A stretch of 64,000 nucleotides of DNA from Chlamydiia bacterium. GTDB lineage: Bacteria; Chlamydiota; Chlamydiia; Chlamydiales; GCA-2402025. The DNA lies in assembly GCA_030427725.1 (NCBI GenBank), contig JAUICV010000001.1, forward strand, positions 372,001-436,000. Direction: 5' to 3'. Under the pieces are notes generated by a model that was not told the origin of the DNA, made no database searches, and worked only from the letters and a program-made list of their open reading frames with translations. Shown in pieces: positions 48,725 to 57,477 of this stretch. Every line of letters starts with the position of its first letter. Position 1 is the first letter of the stretch. A program made the translations under genes and the position numbers.

Positions 48725-49193
48725 GCCAAAAATAAAAATCAAAACAAGCGAAGGGGAAATTGAAGTAACACTAAAACCAGATGTCGCTCCAAAAGCCTGT
48801 GAAAACTTTCTAACACTTGCTAAAAAGGGTTACTATAATGGAGTGATCTTCCATAGAGTTATCAAAGACTTTATGATTCAAGGTGGAGATCCTACAGGAA
48901 CCGGAAGTGGAGGAGAGTCTACATGGGGAAAACCTTTCGAAGATGAGTGTACAAGTTCTGTGCAGTTTAATAAAAAGGGACTTTTAGCTATGGCAAACGC
49001 AGGTCCTCATACCAATGGATCTCAATTTTTTATTACTACAGCAGAAACACCGTGGTTGAACGGCGCTCACACTATATTTGGTGAAGTGACTCAAGGTTAT
49101 GACATTGTTAAAAAAATTGAGAATGCAGAAACAGGGATCCAAGACAGGCCTGTTAAAGAGCTTAAAATAATTTCTATAATGGTTGCATCTTAA
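48717..49193 (+). CDS. Cyclophilin-type peptidyl-prolyl isomerase
   Basis: Assists protein folding in the cytosol. The 158-residue protein has the cyclophilin core: FHRVIKDFMIQGGDPTGTGSGG (quoted as FHRVIKDFMIQGGD), GLLAMANAGPHTNGSQFFIT (quoted as MANAGPHTNGSQFFI), and the Trp of WLNGAHTIFGEV. The start at 48717 has AAGGAG 9 bases upstream; a TTG at 48708 would fall inside that site. No signal peptide. Confidence 0.93.
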   Translation: MSKPKIKIKTSEGEIEVTLKPDVAPKACENFLTLAKKGYYNGVIFHRVIKDFMIQGGDPTGTGSGGESTWGKPFEDECTSSVQFNKKGLLAMANAGPHTNGSQFFITTAETPWLNGAHTIFGEVTQGYDIVKKIENAETGIQDRPVKELKIISIMVAS

Positions 49194-49199
49194 GCAATA

Positions 49200-49227
49200 A
49201 AGGGCTTAGGCCGCTACCTAAGCCCTT
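49200..49227 (+). terminator. Terminator-like hairpin after the cyclophilin gene
   Basis: Perfect 11-bp stem (AAGGGCTTAGG / CCTAAGCCCTT, loop CCGCTA) six bases past the stop. It lacks a long T tract, so termination efficiency is uncertain. Confidence 0.65.
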
Positions 49228-49283
49228 ATAGTTTAAAATAGTTTTAATTTATTTATATAACTACCTTTTAAGTAAATTAATGT

Positions 49284-49292
49284 GTTATAATT
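49284..49292 (+). promoter_or_regulatory. Extended -10 promoter of the EndoU-like gene
   Basis: TGTTATAAT (49284-49292) is an extended -10 element with a perfect TATAAT; the -35 region is poor. The transcript would begin about 26 bases before the ATG at 49325. Confidence 0.5.
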
Positions 49293-49324
49293 TTTGAACA
49301 TTACTCAACCAATCGTTTAAAAAA

Positions 49325-50488
49325 ATGGCATCAGTTACATTAAGTTCACAACCTACAACACCAGTTAGTTCTCCTCAAAAACAAAAGGGAGCTTCTGCAC
49401 AACAAGTTACCCCTCAAAAAGTAAGGGATCTTACCCAGGTTTTTTCAAGTCCTACTACGAAAAGTCATATCCAAAATGCTAATCAAACAGTTACGCCTCA
49501 GAGAAGATCTAAGATTCGTTCTGGTGTATCAGCTCTTGAGAAAATGTACGACGACGCTTCGACACAACCACAAAAAGACTTTGCAGATAAGAAAGTGACT
49601 CAAGTTGCTAAATCTATTCTAGGTGCTGCAAGTTCTTTTCATGTTGATACAGAACGAGGGCATTCAGATGTGTATGCTGCTAGAGATTTGATGTGGTACA
49701 AAGATGATGCATTAGATCCAGTTCTCAAACAGCATAAAAAAACTCCACGACATGTTTTTGAAGAAGAGCTAAAAAATGTTTTTGTAAATATCGATCACTT
49801 AACAGCTCCAACTGGTAATGGAAAAGGATGGCATTATGTGAAACCTGGCGATGCAAATGCTGCATATATTACAAAATTTGCCATAAATTTAGACACAGGG
49901 GTCTATCTAGGTAGATTTCAGCTTCCAACAATGGTTAAATCAAAATTTTCTACATTTTACTCGAGCTCAATTGCGAATGCAGATGAGCTTACCAAAATTT
50001 TAAGAAGAGCTGACTTTAGTTTAAGTTCAAAGCTTGGAAAATCTTTGTGTAAAGTTACAGAGAGTTCTGGAAAAGCATTTTATGCAGAATATATCACGAA
50101 GTTCAATGATATTGATAGATATCATACTCTCTATCCACTTTTCAAAGTGGTAGATGCTACAAAAGCTGTCACTGCAAGCTTGCCTACTGTAGAGCTGATT
50201 AAAAAAGGTGAGAATTTAAATGACACGTCATATGGTTTAAGCAAATCACCGTCTGATCTTAGACATGATATTAGAGATTGTATAAAAAATATTGGATCAA
50301 AGAAATCTCCAATCCAATATTTTGATGGAAGTGACACATTTTATATAGACTTAGCTTGGTATTACAAAGCTAAAAATTCAAAATTTCCTGCGTCTCAGGG
50401 ATTTTTAGTTAAAAGCAAAATTTCAGACCATAATACCTCATATGATAGGAATATGATTCAATCTGAAATTGCGCACTCAGGTGTTTAA
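49325..50488 (+). CDS. Putative effector with EndoU-like nuclease domain
   Basis: The 387-residue protein opens with a disordered Ser/Thr/Gln/Pro-rich stretch (1-65), typical of type III secretion signals, and has no Sec signal. Residues 145-275 read like a bacterial EndoU RNase domain: His158 (NIDHL), Gly-Trp-His170 (GKGWHY), the GVYLGRF strand, KSKFSTFYS with Lys207/Thr210, and the closing Thr-x-Tyr-Pro (268-271, HTLYPLF). The His, His, Lys and T-x-YP order matches the family; the match is by eye only. Residues 285-387 are unrecognised. No ribosome site precedes the ATG. Confidence 0.5.
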   Translation: MASVTLSSQPTTPVSSPQKQKGASAQQVTPQKVRDLTQVFSSPTTKSHIQNANQTVTPQRRSKIRSGVSALEKMYDDASTQPQKDFADKKVTQVAKSILGAASSFHVDTERGHSDVYAARDLMWYKDDALDPVLKQHKKTPRHVFEEELKNVFVNIDHLTAPTGNGKGWHYVKPGDANAAYITKFAINLDTGVYLGRFQLPTMVKSKFSTFYSSSIANADELTKILRRADFSLSSKLGKSLCKVTESSGKAFYAEYITKFNDIDRYHTLYPLFKVVDATKAVTASLPTVELIKKGENLNDTSYGLSKSPSDLRHDIRDCIKNIGSKKSPIQYFDGSDTFYIDLAWYYKAKNSKFPASQGFLVKSKISDHNTSYDRNMIQSEIAHSGV

Positions 50489-50919
50489 CTTGCGATTTTC
50501 AAAAGCTCTATTTCAAAGTGTAAATCTTTCCCAGCAAGAGGGTGATTAGCATCTAGTGTTACAGTGTCATCAGCTATATGAGTTATTGTAACAATAATAG
50601 ATGGACCCTCTGGTTGTTTTAGCTCAAGCTGAAGTCCTAGCTCGGGGCTTATATCTGTAGGGAAATTTTCCTTGTTAACATCTGAAACGAGCTCTTTCAT
50701 ATGAGGACCATAAGCCTCTTCAGAAGAGATTGTGATGGACTTGGTCTCACCTTCTTGCATTCCAAGAAGAGCATTTTCTAACCCAGGTATAATGGATTCT
50801 TCACCAATTTTAAATGTAATTGGATCTTTTTCCATAGATGAATCAAAAATTGATCCATTTTCTAATTTTCCTGTGTAATGTACACTAACGACATCACCTT
50901 GTTTGACTTCTTTGCTCAT
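50485..50919 (-). CDS. FKBP-type isomerase, SlyD/FkpB-like
   Basis: The 144-residue protein has the FKBP opening (VVSVHYTGKLENGSIFDSS), PLTF-like DPITFKIGEESIIPGLENAL, and the inserted flap domain of the SlyD/FkpB group (residues 70-120), closing with DANHPLAGKDLHFEIELL. No His-rich tail, so closer to FkpB than classic SlyD. It folds proteins in the cytosol. Its stop overlaps the stop of the EndoU-like gene by four bases. Confidence 0.9.
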   Translation of the reverse strand: MSKEVKQGDVVSVHYTGKLENGSIFDSSMEKDPITFKIGEESIIPGLENALLGMQEGETKSITISSEEAYGPHMKELVSDVNKENFPTDISPELGLQLELKQPEGPSIIVTITHIADDTVTLDANHPLAGKDLHFEIELLKIAS

Positions 50920-51035
50920 AAAGATCCTTGATTTTAAGATGAGTAGATACTTTTTGCTTTAAATTCCACGTTTAGTTGCAGTAGATTAATAAGTCAATGG
51001 TAAAACATCAATCACAAACTCGTTGAGTCAAGATT

Positions 51036-52118
51036 ATGAGCATCAAAAAACGCATAGCCCTTATTATTGGAGGGAAGAGTTTAGAGCATGAAGTGTCTAT
51101 TCGATCAGGAATAAATATCTTAAACGCTTTAGATTTGAATAAGTATACTCCACTTCTAATTGGAATCACTAAAACAGGTAAGTGGTATCATTTAGATAGC
51201 TCTAAACTACTCATTGAGTATTTAAAATCAGATTATCTTGCTCTAGATGATTTACCAGGTGTTTTTATAGAGAAAGTTGATTTTGGATCTCTTCAAAAAA
51301 ACGTGGATATGGCTTTTATTGTCTTGCATGGTTTTGGTGAGGATGGATCGGTTCAAGGGTTTTTAAAAGTTTTAAATATTCCGTTTGTGGGATGTGATAT
51401 TTTATCGTCAGCTATCTGTATGGATAAAGACATATCAAAAAGGATTTTAAGAGAATCTGGTTTGAATGTGGCCAAGCACAAAGTTTTTAGAAGGGCTCAA
51501 AAAGTTTCTGCAAAAGAAGTTGAAGAAGACTTAGGTTTTCCAGTCTTTGTAAAGCCTTCCCGATCGGGGTCATCTGTCGGAATAGAAAAAGTTTCAAATG
51601 AAGAAGAGTTGAAAAAAGCTATTCATGAAGCCTTTAAATATGATCACAAAGTGATTGTTGAAGAAAGCATAGATGGTATGGAAATAGAGTGCGCTATTTT
51701 AGGAAATGACAAACCTATAGCATCCCTTCCTTCACAAGTCATAGTTACTGGTCATGCATTTTATAATTATGATGCAAAATACCTCGATAACGATGGGTGG
51801 TATATTGAGTGCCCTGCGAAACTTCCTAGTGAGCTATCAAGAAAGATTCAAGAAGAATCGATAAAAGCTTATAAGGCATCAGACTGTCAAGTGATGGCAC
51901 GCGTAGACTGCTTTGTGACAAAAGATGAGACGGTTTACATAAACGAAATTAATACAATTCCTGGATTTGCTAATATAAGTCAGTATCCGAAGATGTGGGA
52001 TGTTTCAGGCATAGCTTACCAGGATTTGATATCTAAACTTATAGATCTATCTTTTGAGTATCAAGATAAGGAAAATTCTCTTATTAAAACATTTAGTAAG
52101 ACTACCCTGAAAGTTTAA
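51036..52118 (+). CDS. ddl: D-alanine-D-alanine ligase
   Basis: Makes the D-Ala-D-Ala end of peptidoglycan precursors. The 360-residue protein has the EHEVSIRSG motif near residue 17, VLHGFGEDGSVQG near 97, the ATP-grasp lysine region VFVKPSRSGSSVG near 168, and NEINTIPGFANIS near 308. In Chlamydiaceae the ligase is, as I recall, fused to MurC; here it is a separate gene. It overlaps the convergent gshF by 17 bases. Confidence 0.95.
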   Translation: MSIKKRIALIIGGKSLEHEVSIRSGINILNALDLNKYTPLLIGITKTGKWYHLDSSKLLIEYLKSDYLALDDLPGVFIEKVDFGSLQKNVDMAFIVLHGFGEDGSVQGFLKVLNIPFVGCDILSSAICMDKDISKRILRESGLNVAKHKVFRRAQKVSAKEVEEDLGFPVFVKPSRSGSSVGIEKVSNEEELKKAIHEAFKYDHKVIVEESIDGMEIECAILGNDKPIASLPSQVIVTGHAFYNYDAKYLDNDGWYIECPAKLPSELSRKIQEESIKAYKASDCQVMARVDCFVTKDETVYINEINTIPGFANISQYPKMWDVSGIAYQDLISKLIDLSFEYQDKENSLIKTFSKTTLKV

Positions 52119-54534
52119 GAAGCTTTAAAACATCTATGGCAGGATTTATTGGAGTACCCTTGTAGGGATAGTAATGCATAGCTATATTTGGGTTGTAGTT
52201 AAGCTCTAGAATGAAATATTTCTTAGCTTTTAGATTAGGTATAATCATATCAATGCCACAGATTTTTGCCTCGATGGCTTTTGTTGCCTCTATTGCAAGA
52301 TTTTTGAAATACTTGGGAATATCTTTTGTACATTCTATGGCATCTCCACCTGTAGATACATTTGAGTTTCTTCGTAAGTAAATTTTTTGTCCTTTTTTCA
52401 AAATCGATTGGAAATCTAGCCCTTGGGCTCTTAAAAAAGCTTTTTCAACAGGCCCAGGCTTGATATGTTCTTTTAAGGGTTTTGGGAACGCTTTATCTTG
52501 ATTTTTTCTTTTTATAAGCTCTGTTATTGAAGCTGTTCCATCTCCAATAACATTAGCAGGTTCTCTTCTAAGGACTCCTACAAGCTTATTATTAATTACT
52601 AAAAATCGATACTCGAAGCCTTCTATGAACTCTTCAATCAAAATATGAGTGTCGCATTTAAAAGCATTGTCGATTGCTTTTTTTAAGCCGAGTTTGTCGG
52701 ATCGTCTGACAAAAGAAATACCATCTCCAAAATTTGCTCTTGATGGCTTTAGCGCTACAAGATCTGAGGTTAAATGTTCGGCAAGCAGTAATGCTTGCTT
52801 TTTGTCGTCTGTGTAAAAGCTTTTGGGAACATTGATGTTTGTTTTCGAAAGAATAGTTTTTGTGTCATGTTTATTGCTTAGTAAATGATACGTCAAATAA
52901 CTATCAAATCGAGTTATTGTAGCCTGTTTTACAAGCTCTACTTGTCCATCTTTTTCAAGCTCTATAAGATTCTCTAACCGATTTAGGACTTTGATATTAA
53001 TCCCTTGCTTAAATGCTGTGCGTATTAATAACTGAGTTGATTGTTCTAAATCTTCGAAACCTTTTAGATGCTTGCTCTGGTAATCTTCAAGTTCTTCTAG
53101 GTCTATCAATGATTGCTTGGATGCTTTAGTTAATTCTTGGTCAAATTTTTTTATAGCGTTTACCTGCTGTAAATTGCTTAGATGTTTTTTTGCAAGCTTT
53201 AGCCCTAACTCAATATGGGACTTTTCTAAAGCTATTAAGTGCGCTGGGCAGAGTTTTACATCTTTAATTTTTTTAAATTGATCTTCGACAATCTTTTCGT
53301 AAGATGTTTTGCATTGAGATTTGTCTAGAACTTTCGCTAAAGCAAAGAGATCTTTAAAAATGCTTTTTGCCCAGTTTTGAGCTGGGATAGGCCCCTTAGC
53401 TGTTTTTAATAGAAGATTTGGTTTTAATCCCTCAAGACTGACTAAATTTTGATTGTCCCAACTGTTTTCTAACTCTGTTTGGCAGATATTTTCTTTTAAA
53501 GCGCAGTAAAGGAAAAATAAATATAAAAAATGAAGCTGGTTTTCTTCGATTCCGATTGGAGAGTATGGGTTTAAATCTATGGATCGAATTTCTAAGTATT
53601 CAATACCGAATTGTTTTAGCGCTTCCAAGGGAGTTAGTGTATTGTTCTGAGGTTTTGGTCTAATGCGCTCATAATGCTCATTTTCTATTTGTAAGGAGTT
53701 TGCATTGAGCTGAACGCGTTTACCATTCCTTATAAGTCCTAGCTTTTGAAAATTTTTACAAGGGGAATTGATAGCATGTTCTAAGCTAGAAAGGTATTGA
53801 TCAAAAGAGTTGAAAGAAATTTTCTGGGGACATTTTGTCTTATTGCAATAACCAAAGGGGCTCATCCGCAACGATGTTGCAAAGCCTTCATAGGCTTTGA
53901 TATCTTCTAAATTTGCATAACTTTTATCAAAGGTAGGGCTGGCTCCAAACAGATGCGATAAAAACCAGCTTTCACTTAAAAAATTTTGGCAGAGATGAAA
54001 ATAGAGCTCGTTTTTAAACTCTTTTAATTCGAGCGTAGATTTTTTTAGGTTATACAGTTTCTTTAGAAGTTTTTGGCCAAAGGAGAAGTTGACATGCACT
54101 CCACTAATAAGCTGCATCTTTTTCCCATAGCGAAGAGATAAGCCTTCTCTGTAAATGTGCTTTTCCATGGCGGTTGTGCTCGATCCATAGTTAGCTATGG
54201 GAATATGATCATCTAGAAGGCAAGGCATAGATAAGGGCCATAAAAGCTCATCTTTTAGGCGAGCGGACACATGCTTTTGTAAATGGCTTAGATACGTAGT
54301 AGCTTGCTTGATATCTGAAAAAACTGGAGTGATAAGCTCTAGTTGAGATTCGGAAAAATCTGTAGAAATACTCGGATGAGTTAAAGGAGCTCCGAGTGCT
54401 TTTGGATGCTTTATTTGAGATAGATAACCATGTTGATCTACTCTAAGGGCTTCTTTTTCTAATCCCACACAATAATCAAGAAGTATTTTAGAGCTAATGC
54501 TCCTTAAATGGCTTAGAGTATCTTTAAATGCCAA
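52102..54534 (-). CDS. gshF: Bifunctional glutathione synthetase GshF
   Basis: Single polypeptide for both steps of glutathione synthesis. Residues 1-480 form a GshA-type glutamate-cysteine ligase (LEKEALRVDQHGYLS, DFSESQLELITPV, GVHVNFSFG, YLEIRSIDLNPYSPIGI). Residues 500-810 form an ATP-grasp domain like those of cyanophycin synthetase (VALKPSRANFGDGISFV, LIEEFIEGFEYRFLVI, GVLRREPANVIGDG, and the late ELNYNPNIAMHYYP). Size and order match GshF. It would protect against oxidative stress, together with the superoxide dismutase. It overlaps ddl tail to tail by 17 bases. Confidence 0.93.
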   Translation of the reverse strand: MAFKDTLSHLRSISSKILLDYCVGLEKEALRVDQHGYLSQIKHPKALGAPLTHPSISTDFSESQLELITPVFSDIKQATTYLSHLQKHVSARLKDELLWPLSMPCLLDDHIPIANYGSSTTAMEKHIYREGLSLRYGKKMQLISGVHVNFSFGQKLLKKLYNLKKSTLELKEFKNELYFHLCQNFLSESWFLSHLFGASPTFDKSYANLEDIKAYEGFATSLRMSPFGYCNKTKCPQKISFNSFDQYLSSLEHAINSPCKNFQKLGLIRNGKRVQLNANSLQIENEHYERIRPKPQNNTLTPLEALKQFGIEYLEIRSIDLNPYSPIGIEENQLHFLYLFFLYCALKENICQTELENSWDNQNLVSLEGLKPNLLLKTAKGPIPAQNWAKSIFKDLFALAKVLDKSQCKTSYEKIVEDQFKKIKDVKLCPAHLIALEKSHIELGLKLAKKHLSNLQQVNAIKKFDQELTKASKQSLIDLEELEDYQSKHLKGFEDLEQSTQLLIRTAFKQGINIKVLNRLENLIELEKDGQVELVKQATITRFDSYLTYHLLSNKHDTKTILSKTNINVPKSFYTDDKKQALLLAEHLTSDLVALKPSRANFGDGISFVRRSDKLGLKKAIDNAFKCDTHILIEEFIEGFEYRFLVINNKLVGVLRREPANVIGDGTASITELIKRKNQDKAFPKPLKEHIKPGPVEKAFLRAQGLDFQSILKKGQKIYLRRNSNVSTGGDAIECTKDIPKYFKNLAIEATKAIEAKICGIDMIIPNLKAKKYFILELNYNPNIAMHYYPYKGTPINPAIDVLKLLKLSG

Positions 54535-54737
54535 AAGACAGCCTTTTTTGTTAACTTCAAAGCTTTTATGATAAAGACGGTGTTGATTATTGTCAGTTAA
54601 AGAGAGTTCTTTCTTACTCTATCATAGAGAAATCAGTTTACTTAAATCCATTTCTAACCACTTCTTTAAATTAGATATCTTTAAATTTTAAAATATAAAG
54701 ATTGTAAAAAAAAATATAATTTATTTACATGTAAAGC

Positions 54738-56396
54738 ATGGTAAGGATTAATTTTAAATCAAACTACGGCGCTTCTGAATTTAACCCAGAAGATTTAAAT
54801 GTTGATGAGCATAACGCTTATGTTCTAAGCACTTTAAAACCTGATGAAGCTTTAATTTATGATGGTAAGAGTGGAAAACTTAAAGCAGAAAAATCGAAGA
54901 CTCATTCCTTAGCTGTAGGAAAACATTTTCCTAAAACTGTAACAGATCGTTTTGATTTAGATTCTACGATTTGTAGGGCCTTAGGTACTTTAGCTGAAAG
55001 AGTTAGTATTAAAAAATTTGAAGACTTTCAAGATGTAGATTCGATTTTTGAAAAAATCTCTGGTAGAGGCTTGTTACAAGCTCCAGGCGAAGCTCATAAA
55101 TATTTCCACTCTATTTTAGCTCCGAAACTCGAAAATATTGACTTTGCTGTGGCTCCATTTACAAAAAAGTACTTAGCTGTTTTTAAAGATATTTTTAGAG
55201 CTGAAAAATGTTCTCCAACTATGGCAATGGTAAAAGCTGCCAATATGATGCTATATGATCCCGATGTGCCCAGCTATTACAAAGATCTCATTAAACCAAA
55301 GCTTATCGATGGAGGAATGTCAGGGGTTTATTTTGTCAAAGATATTTTAGGAAATGAACTAGGAGTGTTCAAACCCACGCTTGAAGGCGCGTATCTAAGA
55401 GATAATCCAAAAGGATTAACGCCAGAGAAGTTGAAAAGATTGCTAAAAGCAGAAGGGTTTTTTCCGACTAAAAAGGGTTTTACATTAGATTGCGGAACAA
55501 AAGCAGAAATGTTTGGTTACACTATTTCTGAAGCGCTATTTCCGGGCTTTACTCCTGAAACAGGTGTTGTCACCTTAAAATTCCCTCAGATGCAAACAGA
55601 TCCAAAATCAAAAATTATCTTAAAAGAAGGCTCTTTCCAAGCTTTAGCTCAAGGGATTATGTTTGGCAACCTTTCTCCAGACGAGCTTAATACTCTTCCG
55701 GCAATGCAGTTCCAGATGCTTGGAGTATTAGATATTATTAGCGGTAACAATGATAGGCATGCTTTTAATTTCTTTTGTGATCTAAAAAAACAAACTATTT
55801 CTCCAATAGACCACGGATTAAGCGTTGGAGAAGACCTTATCCTTTCTAAGGATATTCCTGTTCCTCTCTCTGGGCTTGATATGGTAGGGTATTTGTATTC
55901 TAGTCAACTAACTGAGCCATTAGAAGAAAACGTGCAAGAGGCTATTTTAGAGTTCCCTTTAGAAGAGGTTATTAAAAAACTAAAAGCTCAAGGAGCTACA
56001 GATAATCAAATTCGTGGTGTTGAACTCAGATACAAAGCTTTAAAATTATGCATAACTAAAGGATTTAACCTGCAGCAAGCTGCTAGAATGTTGTCAAGTT
56101 TTGGTAAGGGAAATGGTTTGTTTGGGCAAATACAACTTATCATGCTATACGAAAATGCTAATCGTCTTCCTACAGAAAAATCAATACTATCTGGTTTCAA
56201 CGCCTCCGATGAACCTAGCTTGGAAGAAATTAAGGAACAATTGGAAGGGGTTAACAAAAGGTCGTATGTTGCAGAGAGATTTTTGCAAGAAAACCCACAA
56301 ACATTAAGTGACCCGATAGCTTTTTATAATGACTTATTGAAAAATTTTTCTAATGTATTAGATTGTTTAGATCCAAAAGTGTATCTTGTAGAATAA
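54738..56396 (+). CDS. PI3/4-kinase-like protein, probable effector
   Basis: The 552-residue protein has an unrecognised N-terminal half and a kinase region like phosphatidylinositol 3/4-kinases or HipA: glycine loop DGGMSGVYFV (191-200), an ATP lysine near 212 (GVFKP), catalytic loop GNNDRHAFN (336-344) with Asp339 and Asn344, and the metal-binding IDHGL (357-361). All catalytic residues look intact. No signal peptide or membrane segment is seen. Such kinases in intracellular bacteria are often secreted to change host lipids, but here that is inference. A -10-like TATAAT lies about 25 bases upstream; no ribosome site is clear. Confidence 0.78.
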   Translation: MVRINFKSNYGASEFNPEDLNVDEHNAYVLSTLKPDEALIYDGKSGKLKAEKSKTHSLAVGKHFPKTVTDRFDLDSTICRALGTLAERVSIKKFEDFQDVDSIFEKISGRGLLQAPGEAHKYFHSILAPKLENIDFAVAPFTKKYLAVFKDIFRAEKCSPTMAMVKAANMMLYDPDVPSYYKDLIKPKLIDGGMSGVYFVKDILGNELGVFKPTLEGAYLRDNPKGLTPEKLKRLLKAEGFFPTKKGFTLDCGTKAEMFGYTISEALFPGFTPETGVVTLKFPQMQTDPKSKIILKEGSFQALAQGIMFGNLSPDELNTLPAMQFQMLGVLDIISGNNDRHAFNFFCDLKKQTISPIDHGLSVGEDLILSKDIPVPLSGLDMVGYLYSSQLTEPLEENVQEAILEFPLEEVIKKLKAQGATDNQIRGVELRYKALKLCITKGFNLQQAARMLSSFGKGNGLFGQIQLIMLYENANRLPTEKSILSGFNASDEPSLEEIKEQLEGVNKRSYVAERFLQENPQTLSDPIAFYNDLLKNFSNVLDCLDPKVYLVE

Positions 56397-56460
56397 TTCC
56401 GAGGATTGCTTATAGAAGCTTAGGTTATATAACAATTCTCAAAAATAGAGACTTTAGCTA

Positions 56461-56781
56461 ATGAAAATAGAAAATGAAAGACCGTGCGCTATATATAGGA
56501 CAAGCGACCTAAAGGTGTTAGCACGTTTCCCAGAAGGGCTGTTTAAGGGAAGGCCGTATGTCGTTAAAATTGAATACGATCCTGACTTTGAAAATTTTTG
56601 GAAAAATATTCAAAAATTAGGTGGTATAACACTTTCTGACTTGGATGCCAAAAAATATGAGCATTTAGAACACCCTCCATTCGTTCCTTATAAAGACCCT
56701 TATTTTGCTTTGGCTTTTTTTAATGACTATTTCATGCATCAACTATCTAACCCAACTCTTGCTTGGAAGTATTTAGATTAG
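56461..56781 (+). CDS. Hypothetical small protein
   Basis: The 106-residue protein is unrecognised. It is mixed alpha/beta with a basic start and several Phe, Tyr and Pro residues (PPFVPYKDPYF). It follows the PI-kinase gene by 64 bases on the same strand, and may be a partner or chaperone, but nothing shows this. No ribosome site is clear, so confidence is moderate. Confidence 0.55.
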   Translation: MKIENERPCAIYRTSDLKVLARFPEGLFKGRPYVVKIEYDPDFENFWKNIQKLGGITLSDLDAKKYEHLEHPPFVPYKDPYFALAFFNDYFMHQLSNPTLAWKYLD

Positions 56782-56811
56782 AGCTAAATAACATGTCTTT
56801 AGTCCTTCTCT

Positions 56812-56848
56812 TAGAATTTTCTACCCCTTTCGGTACTGTAAAATTCTA
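56812..56848. terminator. Inverted repeat at the 3' end of the 147-residue gene
   Basis: Stem TAGAATTTT / AAAATTCTA (56812-56820 / 56840-56848), with inner TACC/GGTA pairing. It overlaps the last codons of the leftward gene and could act as a weak terminator for the rightward gene ending at 56781. T tracts are poor, so this is tentative. Confidence 0.35.
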
Positions 56849-57264
56849 GATAAAATCTCTTCGATCATTTTGACAATGTCATCTAAGGTGTTTAGCAATC
56901 CATAGATCATTTGGACGTTTTTATTGGATTTAATATCGATACGTTTTTGCAGCGCAATTCTTTCAAATTCATTAATTAACGCTTCAACTTTTAGCCAAGG
57001 AAGTAAATTGTATGTAAAAAACCTATTGCTAGCGTCGTAGTAGTTTGGTGGAGTAGAAAATGATGCCCAAAGAGGACATTTTAGATGCTGCCCAAGAAAC
57101 TGCTCAAATTGAGATTTTGTCGAAAATTTGGAAAAGGCCTTATGTGTATCTTTTACAACGAGGGTAGGTTCTTTTAATAAGTGTGTATCAATTAAGACAT
57201 TTTGGCCGTTAGCCCATGTGATACTTGTTTTGCTTGTAGAGTCTGTTTGGACGGGTATGGGCAT
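56821..57264 (-). CDS. Hypothetical protein downstream of secretin
   Basis: The 147-residue protein is unrecognised. It has a Thr/Ser-rich start, a basic middle and a helical C-terminal half (IDDIVKMIEEI-type pattern near the end). It lies 3 bases after the 69-residue gene and forms a leftward operon with it and the secretin. A small cytosolic partner of a secretion machine would fit this place, but I cannot confirm it. Confidence 0.65.
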   Translation of the reverse strand: MPIPVQTDSTSKTSITWANGQNVLIDTHLLKEPTLVVKDTHKAFSKFSTKSQFEQFLGQHLKCPLWASFSTPPNYYDASNRFFTYNLLPWLKVEALINEFERIALQKRIDIKSNKNVQMIYGLLNTLDDIVKMIEEILSRILQYRKG

Positions 57265-57267
57265 AAC

Positions 57268-57477
57268 TTAATTTTTTTCGTTCATTTTTTTTATAGCTCG
57301 AACCATTCGATTGAGCTCTTTTTGAATCTCTTTAGACATAAAGCTCATGAAGTGATAGACCATTTGATCTTTTTCACTTTTTGAAAGTTCGATATCAAAA
57401 CCTGAAAATAACTCTTTAAAATCTTCATCTCTGTAATTAAAGGTTGGTATTTGAGGAGGTGATTGATCGATTTTCAT
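57268..57477 (-). CDS. Hypothetical 69-residue protein in secretin operon
   Basis: The small acidic-to-basic protein is largely helical (KEIQKELNRMVRAIKKMNE). It overlaps the secretin gene by four bases and precedes the 147-residue gene. Size and helicity recall secretion chaperones or small structural subunits, but no known motif is visible. Confidence 0.65.
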   Translation of the reverse strand: MKIDQSPPQIPTFNYRDEDFKELFSGFDIELSKSEKDQMVYHFMSFMSKEIQKELNRMVRAIKKMNEKN

